A DNA stretch of 64,000 nt from Suilimivivens sp963638365 (lineage in GTDB: Bacteria; Bacillota; Clostridia; Lachnospirales; Lachnospiraceae), in the NCBI GenBank assembly GCA_963638365.1, contig CAVHRK010000072.1, positions 62,001 to 126,000 of the forward strand. The letters run 5' to 3'. Each line of letters opens with the position of its first letter. Positions within the stretch are counted from its first letter, which is position 1. Made by a program: the position numbers and the translations under genes. Below, in pieces: positions 16,119-25,531 of this stretch. The notes under the pieces are model-generated. The model ran no database searches. It saw nothing but the letters and a program-made list of their open reading frames with translations, and was not told the origin of the DNA.

Positions 16119-16603
16119 ATATTCTTCTCCGGTTTGCCTACTGCCCGAATGGTGAATACACCTGTTGCCGGATAAAAAATTACAGTTCGTCCATATGTAT
16201 CCCCTGTATCTTCGGCAAGAAGCGGTATCTTCATCTTTTCAAGAGTCTTTTTACTGGCAATTACATTTCTTTCGCCCACACGGATCATATCACTTTTGGC
16301 ATTTCCATAGGCAAACATCTGCGCGCCGCCTGCGATCTTGGCAACCATACGGCTCCGTACGGCTCCCTGCTTCACCATTTCTTCTACCATATCGGCAATT
16401 CCGGTATCTGCAAACTTGAATCTGTTGTCATTGTTCCGAATCTCCGTACTGTCCGGAAGCATGATATGGGCAAGTCCTCCAATGCCTGTCCCCGGATCAC
16501 GGATTGCGATTCCCACACAGGAGCCCAGCCCCAGTGTGGTTACCCCGTCCTGACCGGAACAGACCTTCCAGTCAGCCATACCAACCTTAATTATTTCACT
16601 CAT
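16115..16603 (-). CDS. cheD: chemoreceptor glutamine deamidase / CheC-activating protein CheD
   Basis: CheD deamidates Gln residues of chemoreceptors and, in B. subtilis-type systems, binds CheC and raises its CheY-P phosphatase activity. The 162-aa protein has the catalytic cysteine in GLGSCVGI, the catalytic histidine in LAHIMLP and the C-terminal NVIASKKTLEK region. I use ATG 16603, one base after the cheC stop, since the protein then begins MSEIIKVGMADWKV as homologues do; in-frame codons upstream lie inside cheC. The 4-base overlap with the next gene suggests coupled translation. Confidence 0.94.
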   Translation of the reverse strand: MSEIIKVGMADWKVCSGQDGVTTLGLGSCVGIAIRDPGTGIGGLAHIMLPDSTEIRNNDNRFKFADTGIADMVEEMVKQGAVRSRMVAKIAGGAQMFAYGNAKSDMIRVGERNVIASKKTLEKMKIPLLAEDTGDTYGRTVIFYPATGVFTIRAVGKPEKNI

Positions 16604-16604
16604 T

Positions 16605-17240
16605 TTACACAACTCCCAATGCAGAAAGAATTCTATCATATGATTCCACATCCGGAATCAGTATAAAATAACCATCCAGTTCAATATCATCTGAAAACTG
16701 TGTCTGAATCAGCAGAATATTATCTCCCATTACCCCGAATTCTGCTGCCGGAACACTCATTATGGCTCCCGCCATATCAATCCCAAGCTGTGGTACCGAA
16801 GGAAAGATTTTCATATTGGTCAATGAAGATAATGCATTCAGATAAGCACCTGTAATAATATTTCCTACTTCCTTCATTGCAGAACATTCCATCTCACCAA
16901 AATGACATTCTTCAATCGGCTTCTCCGGGACTCCCAGCATTCCGCTCATCAGTTTGTTCACAAGATGCAGTGCCGATTCCTCCGAAAGAACGAACATCAT
17001 GCTTCCTTCCACATCACCTTCTACCTGAAGATAAATGCTCACCAGAATCGCTTCTTCACCACCAAGCAGCGCACCAAGTTCATTAAAGTTCAGAAGACGC
17101 ACCTGCGGAACCTTCATATCTACCTTACAGTTAATCAGCTGTGCCAGTGCAGTTGTTGCATTTCCGGCACCAATATTACCTATTTCCTTTAACACATCAT
17201 AATACTGTTGTGTTATTTGCTCCATACTAAGGTCCTTCAT
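16605..17240 (-). CDS. cheC: CheY-P phosphatase CheC
   Basis: CheC removes phosphate from CheY-P and is stimulated by CheD. The 211-aa protein has both phosphatase helices with the E-x2-N pattern, DVLKEIGNIGAGNA near residue 15 and SAMKEVGNIITGAY near residue 115, so both active sites look intact. The spacing of one base to cheD fits their known complex. AGGAGGG precedes the ATG. FliY in the same operon carries the same type of motifs, so the cell has two CheY-P phosphatases of this family. Confidence 0.95.
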   Translation of the reverse strand: MKDLSMEQITQQYYDVLKEIGNIGAGNATTALAQLINCKVDMKVPQVRLLNFNELGALLGGEEAILVSIYLQVEGDVEGSMMFVLSEESALHLVNKLMSGMLGVPEKPIEECHFGEMECSAMKEVGNIITGAYLNALSSLTNMKIFPSVPQLGIDMAGAIMSVPAAEFGVMGDNILLIQTQFSDDIELDGYFILIPDVESYDRILSALGVV

Positions 17241-17267
17241 GGTCCCTCCTATTATGTCTCATTTTGT

Positions 17268-17735
17268 TTATCGTTCTGCTGCAACCACATTCATATCAAG
17301 CAAAGATATCAGATCATTCTCATACTTGCCGATACCGAAAACAAAGTTCGTTTTATCATCATTGGCATCATAAGTAACTTTGTCAATCTGATCCGGAGAC
17401 AGTGTGACAACCTCTCGTACTTCATCCACAATAAAGCCAATCGTTCCATGCTGCTCCAGTTTTAAAATAATAATTCTGGATGCTTTCGTTGCCTCCTGCT
17501 CGGGAAGTCCCATCTTCAGGCGGAGATTCATAACCGGAATCACCTCACCCCGAAGATTGATCACGCCCTTCAGATAAGCTGCCACCTTGGGAACTCTGGT
17601 AATATGCTGCATTCTTACGATATTGTCCACATATTTGATATCAATTCCGTACTGCTCAGCTCCCAGCTTGATTACAATATACTGGATGCTGTCGCCTTCT
17701 GTTTTTACTTCATTGTTTACTCTTAATTCGTCCAT
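17268..17735 (-). CDS. cheW: chemotaxis coupling protein CheW
   Basis: CheW links chemoreceptors to the kinase CheA. The 155-aa protein is a single CheW beta-barrel domain: QYIVIKLGAEQYGIDIKYVD, ITRVPKVAAYLKGVINLRGE, VIPVMNLRLKMGL and the IGFIVDEVREVV strand, all standard positions. It lies 18 bases after the end of cheA and before cheC. Paralogues such as CheV may exist elsewhere in the genome but are not in this window. Confidence 0.96.
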   Translation of the reverse strand: MDELRVNNEVKTEGDSIQYIVIKLGAEQYGIDIKYVDNIVRMQHITRVPKVAAYLKGVINLRGEVIPVMNLRLKMGLPEQEATKASRIIILKLEQHGTIGFIVDEVREVVTLSPDQIDKVTYDANDDKTNFVFGIGKYENDLISLLDMNVVAAER

Positions 17736-17753
17736 GATTCTCTCCCCCCATTC

Positions 17754-19826
17754 CTAAAACAGTGCATTTGCATCAAGAATCAATGCGATCTCGCCATCAC
17801 CTAAAATGGTTGCACCGCTGATGAACTTACACTTGTTAATGTATTTTCCGAGTGACTTAATAACGATTTCCTGCTGTCCCATAAGTTCGTCAACCACAAG
17901 ACCTGCCAGCTTCTCGCCCTTCTTTACGATGACAACAACCATGTTCTCATCCGGTTGCTTTAAGCTTTCGATCTCGAGGACATTGCTCAGACGGATAATC
18001 GGAATGACGGTTCCTCTTAAGTTGATTACTTCGCTGTTCTGTACCAGCTTGATTTCTTCCGGCTTAATATCTTCAATGGTCTGGATGCTGCCAAGAGAAA
18101 TGGCATACTTTTCGCCACCGACAGTTACCATGAGTGCCTGAATAATTGCAAGCGTCAGAGGCAGGCGGATAATCCATGTGCTTCCCTCTCCAAGCTTACT
18201 CTTGACTTCAACTTCACCACTTAAGGATTCAATCTTGGATTTTACAACATCAAGGCCTACACCTCTTCCGGATACATCGGTAATCTTCTTTGAAGTGGAA
18301 AATCCGGCATGGAACAGAAGATTAATGATATCCTTCTCACTCATGTTATCTCCCTGTTCCGGAGTGATTACGCCACGCTCAATCGCTGTCTTCTTAACGC
18401 TCTCTACATCAATACCGTTACCATCATCACGAACCTCAATGACAACGTTATTACCATCCTGATATGCATCAAGGAAAATTGAACCAACCTCCGGCTTGCC
18501 GCGCTGTGCCCGCACTTCGGCAGATTCCAGTCCATGATCGGCAGAATTACGAAGTAAGTGCATCAGAGGATCACCGATCTCATCTACTACCGTACGGTCA
18601 AGTTCCGTTTCCTCACCGGACATATATAATTCCATCTTCTTGTCCAGCTTCTTGGAAAGATCACGAATCATTCTCGGGAATTTACTTACAACACTCTCAA
18701 TAGGAACCATTCGTACTTTCATGACGGATTCATGAAGATTTGTTGTTACACTTTCCAGATACTCAATCTGTTCATTAAAGGTTGTGCTGTTCACACCTTC
18801 CGCGCCCGATGCCGATACCAGGGAGTTCTTTGCGATAATCAACTCACTTACCAGATTCATTAAAACATCCAGTTTTTCAATATCTACACGAACCGTCCGG
18901 TTCACAACCGGTTTTCCTGCCGGTTTCTTTTCATTCTTGGCAGCTGCGGGGGAAGCAGCCTGTGCGGGTGCCGGTCTTCTTTCTGCCTTATCCGATACCG
19001 CCGGTGCGGTTTCTTCTGCGGAGCTCTCCTCTTCCTTAAGTTCCAGTTCAGATCCGACTACCTTTTCAATTTCCGAAACATTTCTTGCTGCATGAAGAAT
19101 TTCATCCAGAGAAACATCTGTGACAACAATCAGGCTGAAATCCAGGTCAAACTTTTCATCCTCAATATCCTGTGCAGAGGGATTGCAGACAATAATTTCT
19201 GCCTTCTCCTCAACAGCCTTATATACAAGGAATGCCCTTGCTGCCTTAAGCAGACAGTTCTCATGGACATAAACGGTCATACCGAATACATTTTTGCCCT
19301 GTTCTTTTGCCGTACGGAATACATGCTTCTGCTCATCGGTAAGAACAATATCCTTCCACTTTTCTTCACCTTCTGCCGCAGCTTTCTTTTCTGCTTCTGC
19401 TGCTGCCGGATCTTCTTTCTTTGCTTCCCCGGCAGGGGCATCGTTGCCCTTTAAGAAGCTGTTCAGCATTTCAATCAAAGGCTGATTGTCATTGGTTCCT
19501 TCGTCTGCTGTCTCCTGAATATTGTTCGTATACTCTTCCAGGGCATCCAGACATTGAAACAATGTATCGATCATATTAGCAGATACCTTCAATGTACCAT
19601 TACGGATTTCGGAAAATACATTTTCCATATCATGAGTCAGTGTCTGCATTCTCTTATAGCCCATGGTTCCCGCCATGCCCTTTAAGGAATGTGCCGCACG
19701 GAAAATTTCATTAATGGTATCCGTGTCTTCCGGCTCCTGTTCCAGTTTCAAAATCTGTGTGTTCAGATTTTCAAGATGTTCCTTGGTTTCATCCAGAAAA
19801 ATTTCCAAATATTGACTTACATCCAT
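17754..19826 (-). CDS. cheA: chemotaxis histidine kinase CheA
   Basis: CheA phosphorylates CheY in response to receptor state. The 690-aa protein has all five domains: P1 with phospho-His46 in RAAHSLKGMAG, P2 (about 170-270) for CheY binding after an Ala/Glu linker, P3 dimerisation (VDIEKLDVLMNLVSELIIAK), P4 ATPase with the N box LLRNSADHGLE and G boxes VRDDGNGID and GRGVGLDVVKS, and the P5 CheW-like domain to the C-terminus. The start MDVSQYLEIFLDE at 19826 lies one base after the cheB stop, with GGGGGT upstream. A longer reading with a basic N-terminus is rejected because it lies inside cheB. Confidence 0.96.
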   Translation of the reverse strand: MDVSQYLEIFLDETKEHLENLNTQILKLEQEPEDTDTINEIFRAAHSLKGMAGTMGYKRMQTLTHDMENVFSEIRNGTLKVSANMIDTLFQCLDALEEYTNNIQETADEGTNDNQPLIEMLNSFLKGNDAPAGEAKKEDPAAAEAEKKAAAEGEEKWKDIVLTDEQKHVFRTAKEQGKNVFGMTVYVHENCLLKAARAFLVYKAVEEKAEIIVCNPSAQDIEDEKFDLDFSLIVVTDVSLDEILHAARNVSEIEKVVGSELELKEEESSAEETAPAVSDKAERRPAPAQAASPAAAKNEKKPAGKPVVNRTVRVDIEKLDVLMNLVSELIIAKNSLVSASGAEGVNSTTFNEQIEYLESVTTNLHESVMKVRMVPIESVVSKFPRMIRDLSKKLDKKMELYMSGEETELDRTVVDEIGDPLMHLLRNSADHGLESAEVRAQRGKPEVGSIFLDAYQDGNNVVIEVRDDGNGIDVESVKKTAIERGVITPEQGDNMSEKDIINLLFHAGFSTSKKITDVSGRGVGLDVVKSKIESLSGEVEVKSKLGEGSTWIIRLPLTLAIIQALMVTVGGEKYAISLGSIQTIEDIKPEEIKLVQNSEVINLRGTVIPIIRLSNVLEIESLKQPDENMVVVIVKKGEKLAGLVVDELMGQQEIVIKSLGKYINKCKFISGATILGDGEIALILDANALF

Positions 19827-19827
19827 T

Positions 19828-20424
19828 TTAACATACCCCCACGTTTTTAATAATTTCCTGCGCAATACGTTCGAGTGGAATTCCCACTACAGCCAGTCCG
19901 CTTTTTACAATGCTCTTTGGCATTCCATATACGGTGCAGCTATCTTCGTCCTGCGCATAAACAATCACCTTTTTCTTTTGCTTCAATGCCGCAATGCCTG
20001 CCGTACCATCGGCGCCCATCCCTGTCAGTACAGCACATACAACCAGATCATAAGAGCTGTCCTCCAGCGATTCATACATATAGTTGGCACAGGGCCTTAC
20101 TCCCTCTCTGGGCGGTTCATCCGTATAATGAATCATATGTCCGCGTAAACACCGGACCACGTTCATGTGTCTGCCGCCTCTGGCCAGATAAACATAACCC
20201 TTCTGAAGGATATCGCCTTCTTCAGCTTCCTTCACGGTTACTTTGCTCAGATCATTCAATCTGGATGCCAATGCTTCCGTAAAGCCTGCGGGCATATGCT
20301 GTACAAGCAGCACCGGTGCATTCAATTCCTTCGGCAGCAACGGAATCAGCTTCTGCAGTGCCTTGGGACCTCCGGTAGAACTGGCAATAGCAACCACCTT
20401 GCCTGCGGAATCCGTTTTCATCAT
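19828..20424 (-). CDS. cheB: CheB methylesterase domain, without receiver domain
   Basis: The ~198-aa protein is the catalytic methylesterase half of CheB, which removes methyl groups from receptor glutamates. The triad is visible: Ser16 in ASSTGGP, His43 in VQHMPAG, and Asp in LTGMGADG. Normal CheB has ~350 residues with an N-terminal receiver domain that holds it inactive until phosphorylated. Here the preceding 119 bases are non-coding and hold AAAGGA at nine bases from the ATG, so the short form looks genuine rather than a frameshifted remnant. Regulation by CheA phosphorylation is therefore not expected in the usual way. CheR is not in the window. Confidence 0.9.
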   Translation of the reverse strand: MMKTDSAGKVVAIASSTGGPKALQKLIPLLPKELNAPVLLVQHMPAGFTEALASRLNDLSKVTVKEAEEGDILQKGYVYLARGGRHMNVVRCLRGHMIHYTDEPPREGVRPCANYMYESLEDSSYDLVVCAVLTGMGADGTAGIAALKQKKKVIVYAQDEDSCTVYGMPKSIVKSGLAVVGIPLERIAQEIIKNVGVC

Positions 20425-20500
20425 ATTTATTTTTCCTTTCACATGTTGTCAAACATATGTGCTTGCAGCATCTTACCAATGCTGATGTTTTCATACCTTT

Positions 20501-20510
20501 AGTATATCAC
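20501..20510 (-). promoter_or_regulatory. possible extended -10 promoter before cheB
   Basis: In the 119-base gap between the PilZ gene and cheB the minus strand reads TGTGATATACT, an extended -10 (TG-A-TATACT). The only -35-like hexamer, TTGCAC, is 22 bases away, which is too far for a standard promoter. A weak hairpin (ATGTT/AACAT) also lies just before the cheB ribosome site. A secondary promoter for the che genes is possible but unproven. Confidence 0.35.
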
Positions 20511-20543
20511 ATTCTGTTCTTCACGTGAGTGCAAAGTAATCAC

Positions 20544-21269
20544 TTATATTCCTTTTTCCCTTTTTCTGTGTTTTCTTTCCTCTTCAAAAATAAAACGGAT
20601 AATCTCTTCCCTCTCTGCCGTGTCAATATGGATATATTGTGCACGGTGCTCATAAAGTCCGGGACGGTCCGGCAGCTCGCGCACCGTCAATATTTTTGAA
20701 ACTAATGTGTACTCCTTGCTTCTTCCGTCTGTAGCCAGATTATATTTGCAGCAGATCAGGCTGTCCGGTTCGTAACAATAATCCCCGACAAAACGAATAC
20801 CGCCGCCACTGATATCCACAATCACACTTCTTTTAAGCGGAAGTCCGGGCACCAGATATTTATCATCATTCTGCATGGCCTTGATTTCTTCTTTTTCAAG
20901 CGGTCTTGCATTCATTTCAAGCGCACATCCCAAACGATAATATTCTCTTCGCTGGAATTTCCGCAAATTACTGGTAAGCTCTAAACACAGAATGAACTGA
21001 TTATTCTGTTTATAACGGTCAATAACCTTCACAAAGCACTGATACAGTCCGGCTTCCGTATAAAAATACACATCATACTCCGCATTTACAGGAAGCAGAA
21101 TCACCTTTGATTTTTCCATAGGCATCAGAATTTCCAACTGGTCATCGGACAAAATATCGCTGACCATACTGGAATAAACCTTTTTCCGATCCCCGTCATC
21201 CCCATATTTCACATGCTCCACGGCCTGAATTTCCACTTTATTTCCAGGTTTCACATATTTCGACAGCAT
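20544..21269 (-). CDS. PilZ-domain c-di-GMP receptor, YcgR/DgrA-like flagellar brake
   Basis: The 241-aa protein has an N-terminal YcgR-type domain (VEIQAVEHVKYGDDGDRKKV and following beta strands, residues 1-100) and a C-terminal PilZ domain. Both c-di-GMP motifs are intact: RREYYR near residue 108 and DISGGGIRF near residue 154. Proteins of this layout (YcgR in E. coli, DgrA/YpfA in B. subtilis) bind c-di-GMP and slow flagellar rotation through the stator or C-ring. Placement inside the fla/che operon between flhG and cheB, in a window that also encodes a diguanylate cyclase, supports a motility role. Confidence 0.9.
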   Translation of the reverse strand: MLSKYVKPGNKVEIQAVEHVKYGDDGDRKKVYSSMVSDILSDDQLEILMPMEKSKVILLPVNAEYDVYFYTEAGLYQCFVKVIDRYKQNNQFILCLELTSNLRKFQRREYYRLGCALEMNARPLEKEEIKAMQNDDKYLVPGLPLKRSVIVDISGGGIRFVGDYCYEPDSLICCKYNLATDGRSKEYTLVSKILTVRELPDRPGLYEHRAQYIHIDTAEREEIIRFIFEEERKHRKREKGI

Positions 21270-21294
21270 CTTGCTCCCCCTCTAAATATCCAGT

Positions 21295-22179
21295 CTATAT
21301 AGTTCTCTTTCCAATAATATGTGAAAAGAACGCAGCTACACCACGCTTTTGGGTATTCTGTCCTTCCCCCTGCTTCATCAGCTTCGCAGCAATCTCTTCA
21401 TATGCCTGTGCAGACTTGGACTGCGGATCCTTAATGGATACCGGAAGCTGCTGCATAACCGCTTTTGCCAGATGAGGATCCTGCGGTACTGCTCCAAGAT
21501 AGGAAATAGGCAGCTTCAGATAACGGCTGACTACCACATCCAGTTTCTGAAACAGGCTCTCTCCTTCGCTTGCTGACTCCACCCGGTTGGCCAGCATCTG
21601 GATCGTGGTATTTTCCCTCTGGAATCTGGGATGCCCGTTCAAGGCTTTAAGCAGGGAATAGGAATCTGTTATCGAGGTCGGCTCCGGTGTCGTAACAAGA
21701 ATGATTTCTCCACTTGCCACCAGAAATTCCAGTACTGAATCAGAAATTCCCGCTCCGGTATCAACAATAATAACATCCGTTATTTCATCTAATTCAGACA
21801 GATTCTGAATAATATAAGTAAGATAATCCCGGTTTAAATTAGACAGACCTGCTATTCCGGATCCTCCGGAAATAAAACCGACATCCATAGGTCCCCATGT
21901 AATAATATCCTTAATGCTCTTTCCCTGATAAATCAGGTCACTCATATTATGTTTCGGCACAGCCCCAAACATAATCTCAATATTGGCAAGTCCGAAATCC
22001 GCATCCAGTATGATGACCTTCTTTTCCATTTTACGGAACTGGATTGCCAGATTAATTGCCGTATTCGATTTTCCAACGCCGCCTTTTCCACTGGTTACGG
22101 TAATAACCCTCGCCGTAGGCTTACTGCGTTTTACATTACTCGCCTTTATAATATTTCTTAATTGTTCTGCCTGATCCAT
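21295..22179 (-). CDS. flhG: flagellar number regulator FlhG (MinD-like ATPase)
   Basis: FlhG controls the number and position of flagella together with FlhF. The 294-aa protein is a ParA/MinD-type ATPase with the deviant Walker A TSGKGGVGKSNTAIN (residues ~29-43), switch I/II region ILDADFGLANIEIMFG and IIVDTGAGIS, and a C-terminal amphipathic end. The N-terminal MDQAEQLRNIIK resembles the FlhF-activating DQAxxLR motif known from B. subtilis FlhG. It directly follows flhF, 48 bases downstream. Confidence 0.95.
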   Translation of the reverse strand: MDQAEQLRNIIKASNVKRSKPTARVITVTSGKGGVGKSNTAINLAIQFRKMEKKVIILDADFGLANIEIMFGAVPKHNMSDLIYQGKSIKDIITWGPMDVGFISGGSGIAGLSNLNRDYLTYIIQNLSELDEITDVIIVDTGAGISDSVLEFLVASGEIILVTTPEPTSITDSYSLLKALNGHPRFQRENTTIQMLANRVESASEGESLFQKLDVVVSRYLKLPISYLGAVPQDPHLAKAVMQQLPVSIKDPQSKSAQAYEEIAAKLMKQGEGQNTQKRGVAAFFSHIIGKRTI

Positions 22180-22227
22180 TTTCCATCCCCGACCTTTTGA
22201 TCTTTTGTATTGAATCGTATTTTCGTA

Positions 22228-23460
22228 CTATTTCTGCTTTCCTCCAAGCAGCCTTTTCACAGTCTTCTGCGGATTAAAATTCTCGATGTCATCCGGTACA
22301 TTCTGTCCGCAGGTCACATACGACAGCGGCGCACCGGTATAAAGCTTCAGATTCAGCAGATTTCCAAGTGTTGTGGTTTCATCCAGCTTCGTGAAAATCA
22401 GCTTGTAATCCGTCATATCCGAATAAGTGTCCGCAATGCTTAACAGATCCCGGTACTTCGTTGTTGCACTCAATACCAGAAATACTTCTTTTTCGATAAT
22501 TCCATCCACAGAATGGAGCAATTCCTTCATTACTTCCTTCTGCTCGGTATTCTGATGGGAATGTCCTGCTGTATCCACTAAAATATAATCATAATCTTTA
22601 AAGTCCCTCATTGCCTGACTGATTTCTTCAACCGAATAAATAATCCGGAACGGAACCTCTAAGATATTCGCATAAGTCCGCAACTGTTCGGCTGCGGCAA
22701 TACGGTAAGTATCCGCAGTAAGCAGTGCCACCTTCTTACCTCCGTCCACACAGAAGCGTGAAGCAATCTTGGCAATTGTTGTGGTCTTTCCGACACCGGT
22801 AGGTCCAATGAAGAATATCATCTTCGGTCCCTGCGCAGCCGGTGTAACGCCTTCCGGCTTTCCGAATTTCAGAATCATCTTCTGATAAATATTCGAAAGT
22901 GCATAATCAAACGGCATGTTGGGCTTGTTGGATTTCTCAATTTCATCAATGATCTGGTTAGCATACTTTTCATTGACTTCATTTTCCAGCATCGTATTAT
23001 AAAGGAGCTTCATAAACTGCTCCATTTCACTCGGAGATTCCTCTTCCGTGTCTTCTGCCTTATCCTCTGTCTTCTCCTCGGGCTTCTGTATCTGCTGCTC
23101 TAAGAGAAAATGAAGGCTGTCGAGCTTTTCTTCAATGGCTGCGCTGTCTGTGCACTTCTCATCCGGACTGCCCTGTTCCTTTTTCTCTGCTGCTTCCTGC
23201 AACAGGGATTTTTCACTGACGGAGCGGATATTGGCAATGGCATCCGTCAGATTCCGGTTCACTTCCGGCACTGCTGTCGGTCTTACCGGTTCTTCCTCAA
23301 GTGCCACCGTCACTTCAACCATCTGGGGCTTTAAAAAACTGAACAGTCCCTTCTTCTTCACATTCCGGACATTCATAATAACAATGCCGTTCCCTAATTC
23401 CTTTTTCGCACTTTCTACTGCTTCTGCTTCTGTTTTTCCTTGAAATTTCTTGATTATCAT
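22228..23460 (-). CDS. flhF: flagellar SRP-type GTPase FlhF
   Basis: FlhF marks the site of flagellum assembly. The 410-aa protein has a B domain start (MIIKKFQGKTEAEAVESAKK), a charged N-terminal region (to ~170), and an NG domain with P-loop GPTGVGKTTTIAKIA, LLTADTYRIAAAEQLRTYA, VDTAGHSHQN and the FTKLDETTTLGNLLNL closing loop. The G2-G4 elements are intact, so GTP binding is expected. The ATG overlaps the flhA stop by four bases. Confidence 0.95.
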   Translation of the reverse strand: MIIKKFQGKTEAEAVESAKKELGNGIVIMNVRNVKKKGLFSFLKPQMVEVTVALEEEPVRPTAVPEVNRNLTDAIANIRSVSEKSLLQEAAEKKEQGSPDEKCTDSAAIEEKLDSLHFLLEQQIQKPEEKTEDKAEDTEEESPSEMEQFMKLLYNTMLENEVNEKYANQIIDEIEKSNKPNMPFDYALSNIYQKMILKFGKPEGVTPAAQGPKMIFFIGPTGVGKTTTIAKIASRFCVDGGKKVALLTADTYRIAAAEQLRTYANILEVPFRIIYSVEEISQAMRDFKDYDYILVDTAGHSHQNTEQKEVMKELLHSVDGIIEKEVFLVLSATTKYRDLLSIADTYSDMTDYKLIFTKLDETTTLGNLLNLKLYTGAPLSYVTCGQNVPDDIENFNPQKTVKRLLGGKQK

Positions 23461-25490
23461 GCTGTCACCATTCCTACCGACTGTAATTCTACATTATTTT
23501 CCACTTCATTATAGGATACTACAATTAAATCCTTCACATAATCCTCCGTCAGCCGTTTAAAGTACATACGGACAATCGGGGAAGTAATGATAATGGGATT
23601 TTTTCCCAGGTTTTCCAGCTTCGCAATCTCTGTTTCCACAGATTTGATAATGGCTTTTGTACGTTCCGGATCCAGTGTCAGATAAGCGCCGTTTTCGGTC
23701 TGCTTTACACTGGCCATGATTTCCTGCTCAATCTTCGGATCCAGTGTTACCACGCTCGTTGTCTCATTTGGCGGGAAGAACTTGTTAGAAATCGCCCGCT
23801 TCAGGCTCTGACGCACATATTCGGTTAAGATATCCGTGTCCCTCGTCGATGGTGCATAGTCTGCCAGTGTTTCAAAGATCGTCAAAAGGTCACGGATGGA
23901 AATTCCTTCCTTAAGCAGATTCTGTAATACCTTCTGTACCTCGCCAAGTCCAAGGAGCTTGGGAATCATCTCGTCTACCAGGGAAGGATTGGTTTCCTTT
24001 AAGTTGTTCACCAGATTCTGTACATCCTGTCTGGTTAAGAGTTCTGCAATATGCTGGCGGATAATTTCCGTCAGATGGGTTGCAATGATGGACGGCGGAT
24101 CTACTACGGTATAGCCAAGGCTCTCGGCACGTTCCCGCTGTCCTTCCGTAATCCAGATGGCAGGCAGATGGAAGGACGGTTCAAACGTCGGAATACCTGT
24201 AATCTCTTCCTCCACATAGCCCGGATTCATTGCCATATAATGATCAAACAGGATTTCGCCTTCGCTCACCTGAATGCCTTTAATCTTAATAATATACTGA
24301 TTCGGATTTAACTGGATGTTATCACGCAGTCGTATGATCGGCACTACCGTACCTAATTCCAATGCAATCTGTCTTCGGATCATAACCACACGATCCAGCA
24401 GGTCGCCGCCCTGATTCACATCCGCTAACGGAATAATTCCGTAACCAAACTCCAATTCGATCGGATCCACTTGCAGGAGACTGTTGACATTCTCCGGCTG
24501 CCGGATCTCTTCTGCCGCTGCCTCCTCCGTATCGACTTCATTTTCAATCTGTGCTGTCTCGATCGTTCCCGCAATCACACGTCCCGTCACCACAAAGACC
24601 AGTCCCAGTCCCAAAAAGACCACCGTAGGAAGCGGAGTGATGATACCAAGAGCTGTGATAATCGCTCCTACCAGATACAGGGCTCTTGGCACACCGAACA
24701 GCTGTCCGATCAGTACCGAGCCAAAGTCGGCATCCTTCGATCCCTTTGTAACCAGAATACCTGTGGAAAGGGAGATCAGAAGGGAGGGAATCTGGCTCAC
24801 CAGTCCATCACCGATTGTCAGAATGACATATTTATTAAGTGCTGCGGTAATGTCCATATTCTGTCGCAGCACACCCATGGCAATACCACCGATGACATTG
24901 ATCGCGGTAATAATAAGACCTGCCGTTGCATCTCCCTTTACATACTTTACCGCACCATCCATGGAACCGAAGAAGCTTGCTTCTTCCTGGATTTTATCTC
25001 TCCGCCGCTTTGCTTCGGCATCGTTGATTGCTCCGGTATTTAAGTCCGCATCAATCGCCATCTGTTTACCGGGCATTGCATCCAGAGTGAATCGTGCCGT
25101 TACTTCAGCAACACGTTCGGAACCTTTATTGATAACCATGAACTGCACGATCAGCAAAATCAGGAATACAATCGCACCGACAATCAGGTCACCGCCGCCA
25201 ACGAAGCTTCCGAAGGTTGCTACCACCTGTCCCGGATCTCCCGTCGTCAGAATCAGACGGGTGGAGGATACATTCAGTGCAATACGGAAAATCGTGGTAA
25301 ATAACAGAATGGTCGGGAAGAACGACATATCCAGTACTTCCTTGGAAAACATCGTGGTAAACAGAATTGTAAATGCAATTGCAATATTACATGCAAGCAG
25401 AACATCCAGAAGCCAGCTTGGAACGGGTACAATGAGCATTACAAAGGCTGCTACGATATATGCTGCTACACCAACGTCTGCCTTTTTCAT
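23457..25490 (-). CDS. flhA: flagellar export gate protein FlhA
   Basis: FlhA forms the nonameric ring of the flagellar type III export gate and takes part in proton-driven export. The 677-aa length is normal. The first ~330 residues hold about eight membrane helices with the conserved loop FTLDAMPGKQMAIDADLNTG and RRDKIQEEASFFGSMDGA. The rest is the cytoplasmic domain (GIIPLADVNQGGDLLDRV, VPIIRLRDNIQLNPNQYII). A long open frame on the opposite strand covers part of this gene but is a codon-bias shadow. It overlaps flhF by four bases. Confidence 0.97.
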   Translation of the reverse strand: MKKADVGVAAYIVAAFVMLIVPVPSWLLDVLLACNIAIAFTILFTTMFSKEVLDMSFFPTILLFTTIFRIALNVSSTRLILTTGDPGQVVATFGSFVGGGDLIVGAIVFLILLIVQFMVINKGSERVAEVTARFTLDAMPGKQMAIDADLNTGAINDAEAKRRRDKIQEEASFFGSMDGAVKYVKGDATAGLIITAINVIGGIAMGVLRQNMDITAALNKYVILTIGDGLVSQIPSLLISLSTGILVTKGSKDADFGSVLIGQLFGVPRALYLVGAIITALGIITPLPTVVFLGLGLVFVVTGRVIAGTIETAQIENEVDTEEAAAEEIRQPENVNSLLQVDPIELEFGYGIIPLADVNQGGDLLDRVVMIRRQIALELGTVVPIIRLRDNIQLNPNQYIIKIKGIQVSEGEILFDHYMAMNPGYVEEEITGIPTFEPSFHLPAIWITEGQRERAESLGYTVVDPPSIIATHLTEIIRQHIAELLTRQDVQNLVNNLKETNPSLVDEMIPKLLGLGEVQKVLQNLLKEGISIRDLLTIFETLADYAPSTRDTDILTEYVRQSLKRAISNKFFPPNETTSVVTLDPKIEQEIMASVKQTENGAYLTLDPERTKAIIKSVETEIAKLENLGKNPIIITSPIVRMYFKRLTEDYVKDLIVVSYNEVENNVELQSVGMVTA

Positions 25491-25531
25491 GTCTGCTCTC
25501 CTTTCCTGTCGTCTTCGGTCTCTTTCATCTT

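Noticed and set aside
19827..19865. Extended CheA start
   Set aside because: It lies inside cheB; the start at 19826 has a ribosome site and a family-like N-terminus.
20424..20543. cheB as a frameshifted remnant with its receiver domain out of frame
   Set aside because: The upstream 119 bases contain no receiver-like coding sequence in any frame, and the PilZ gene precedes them directly.
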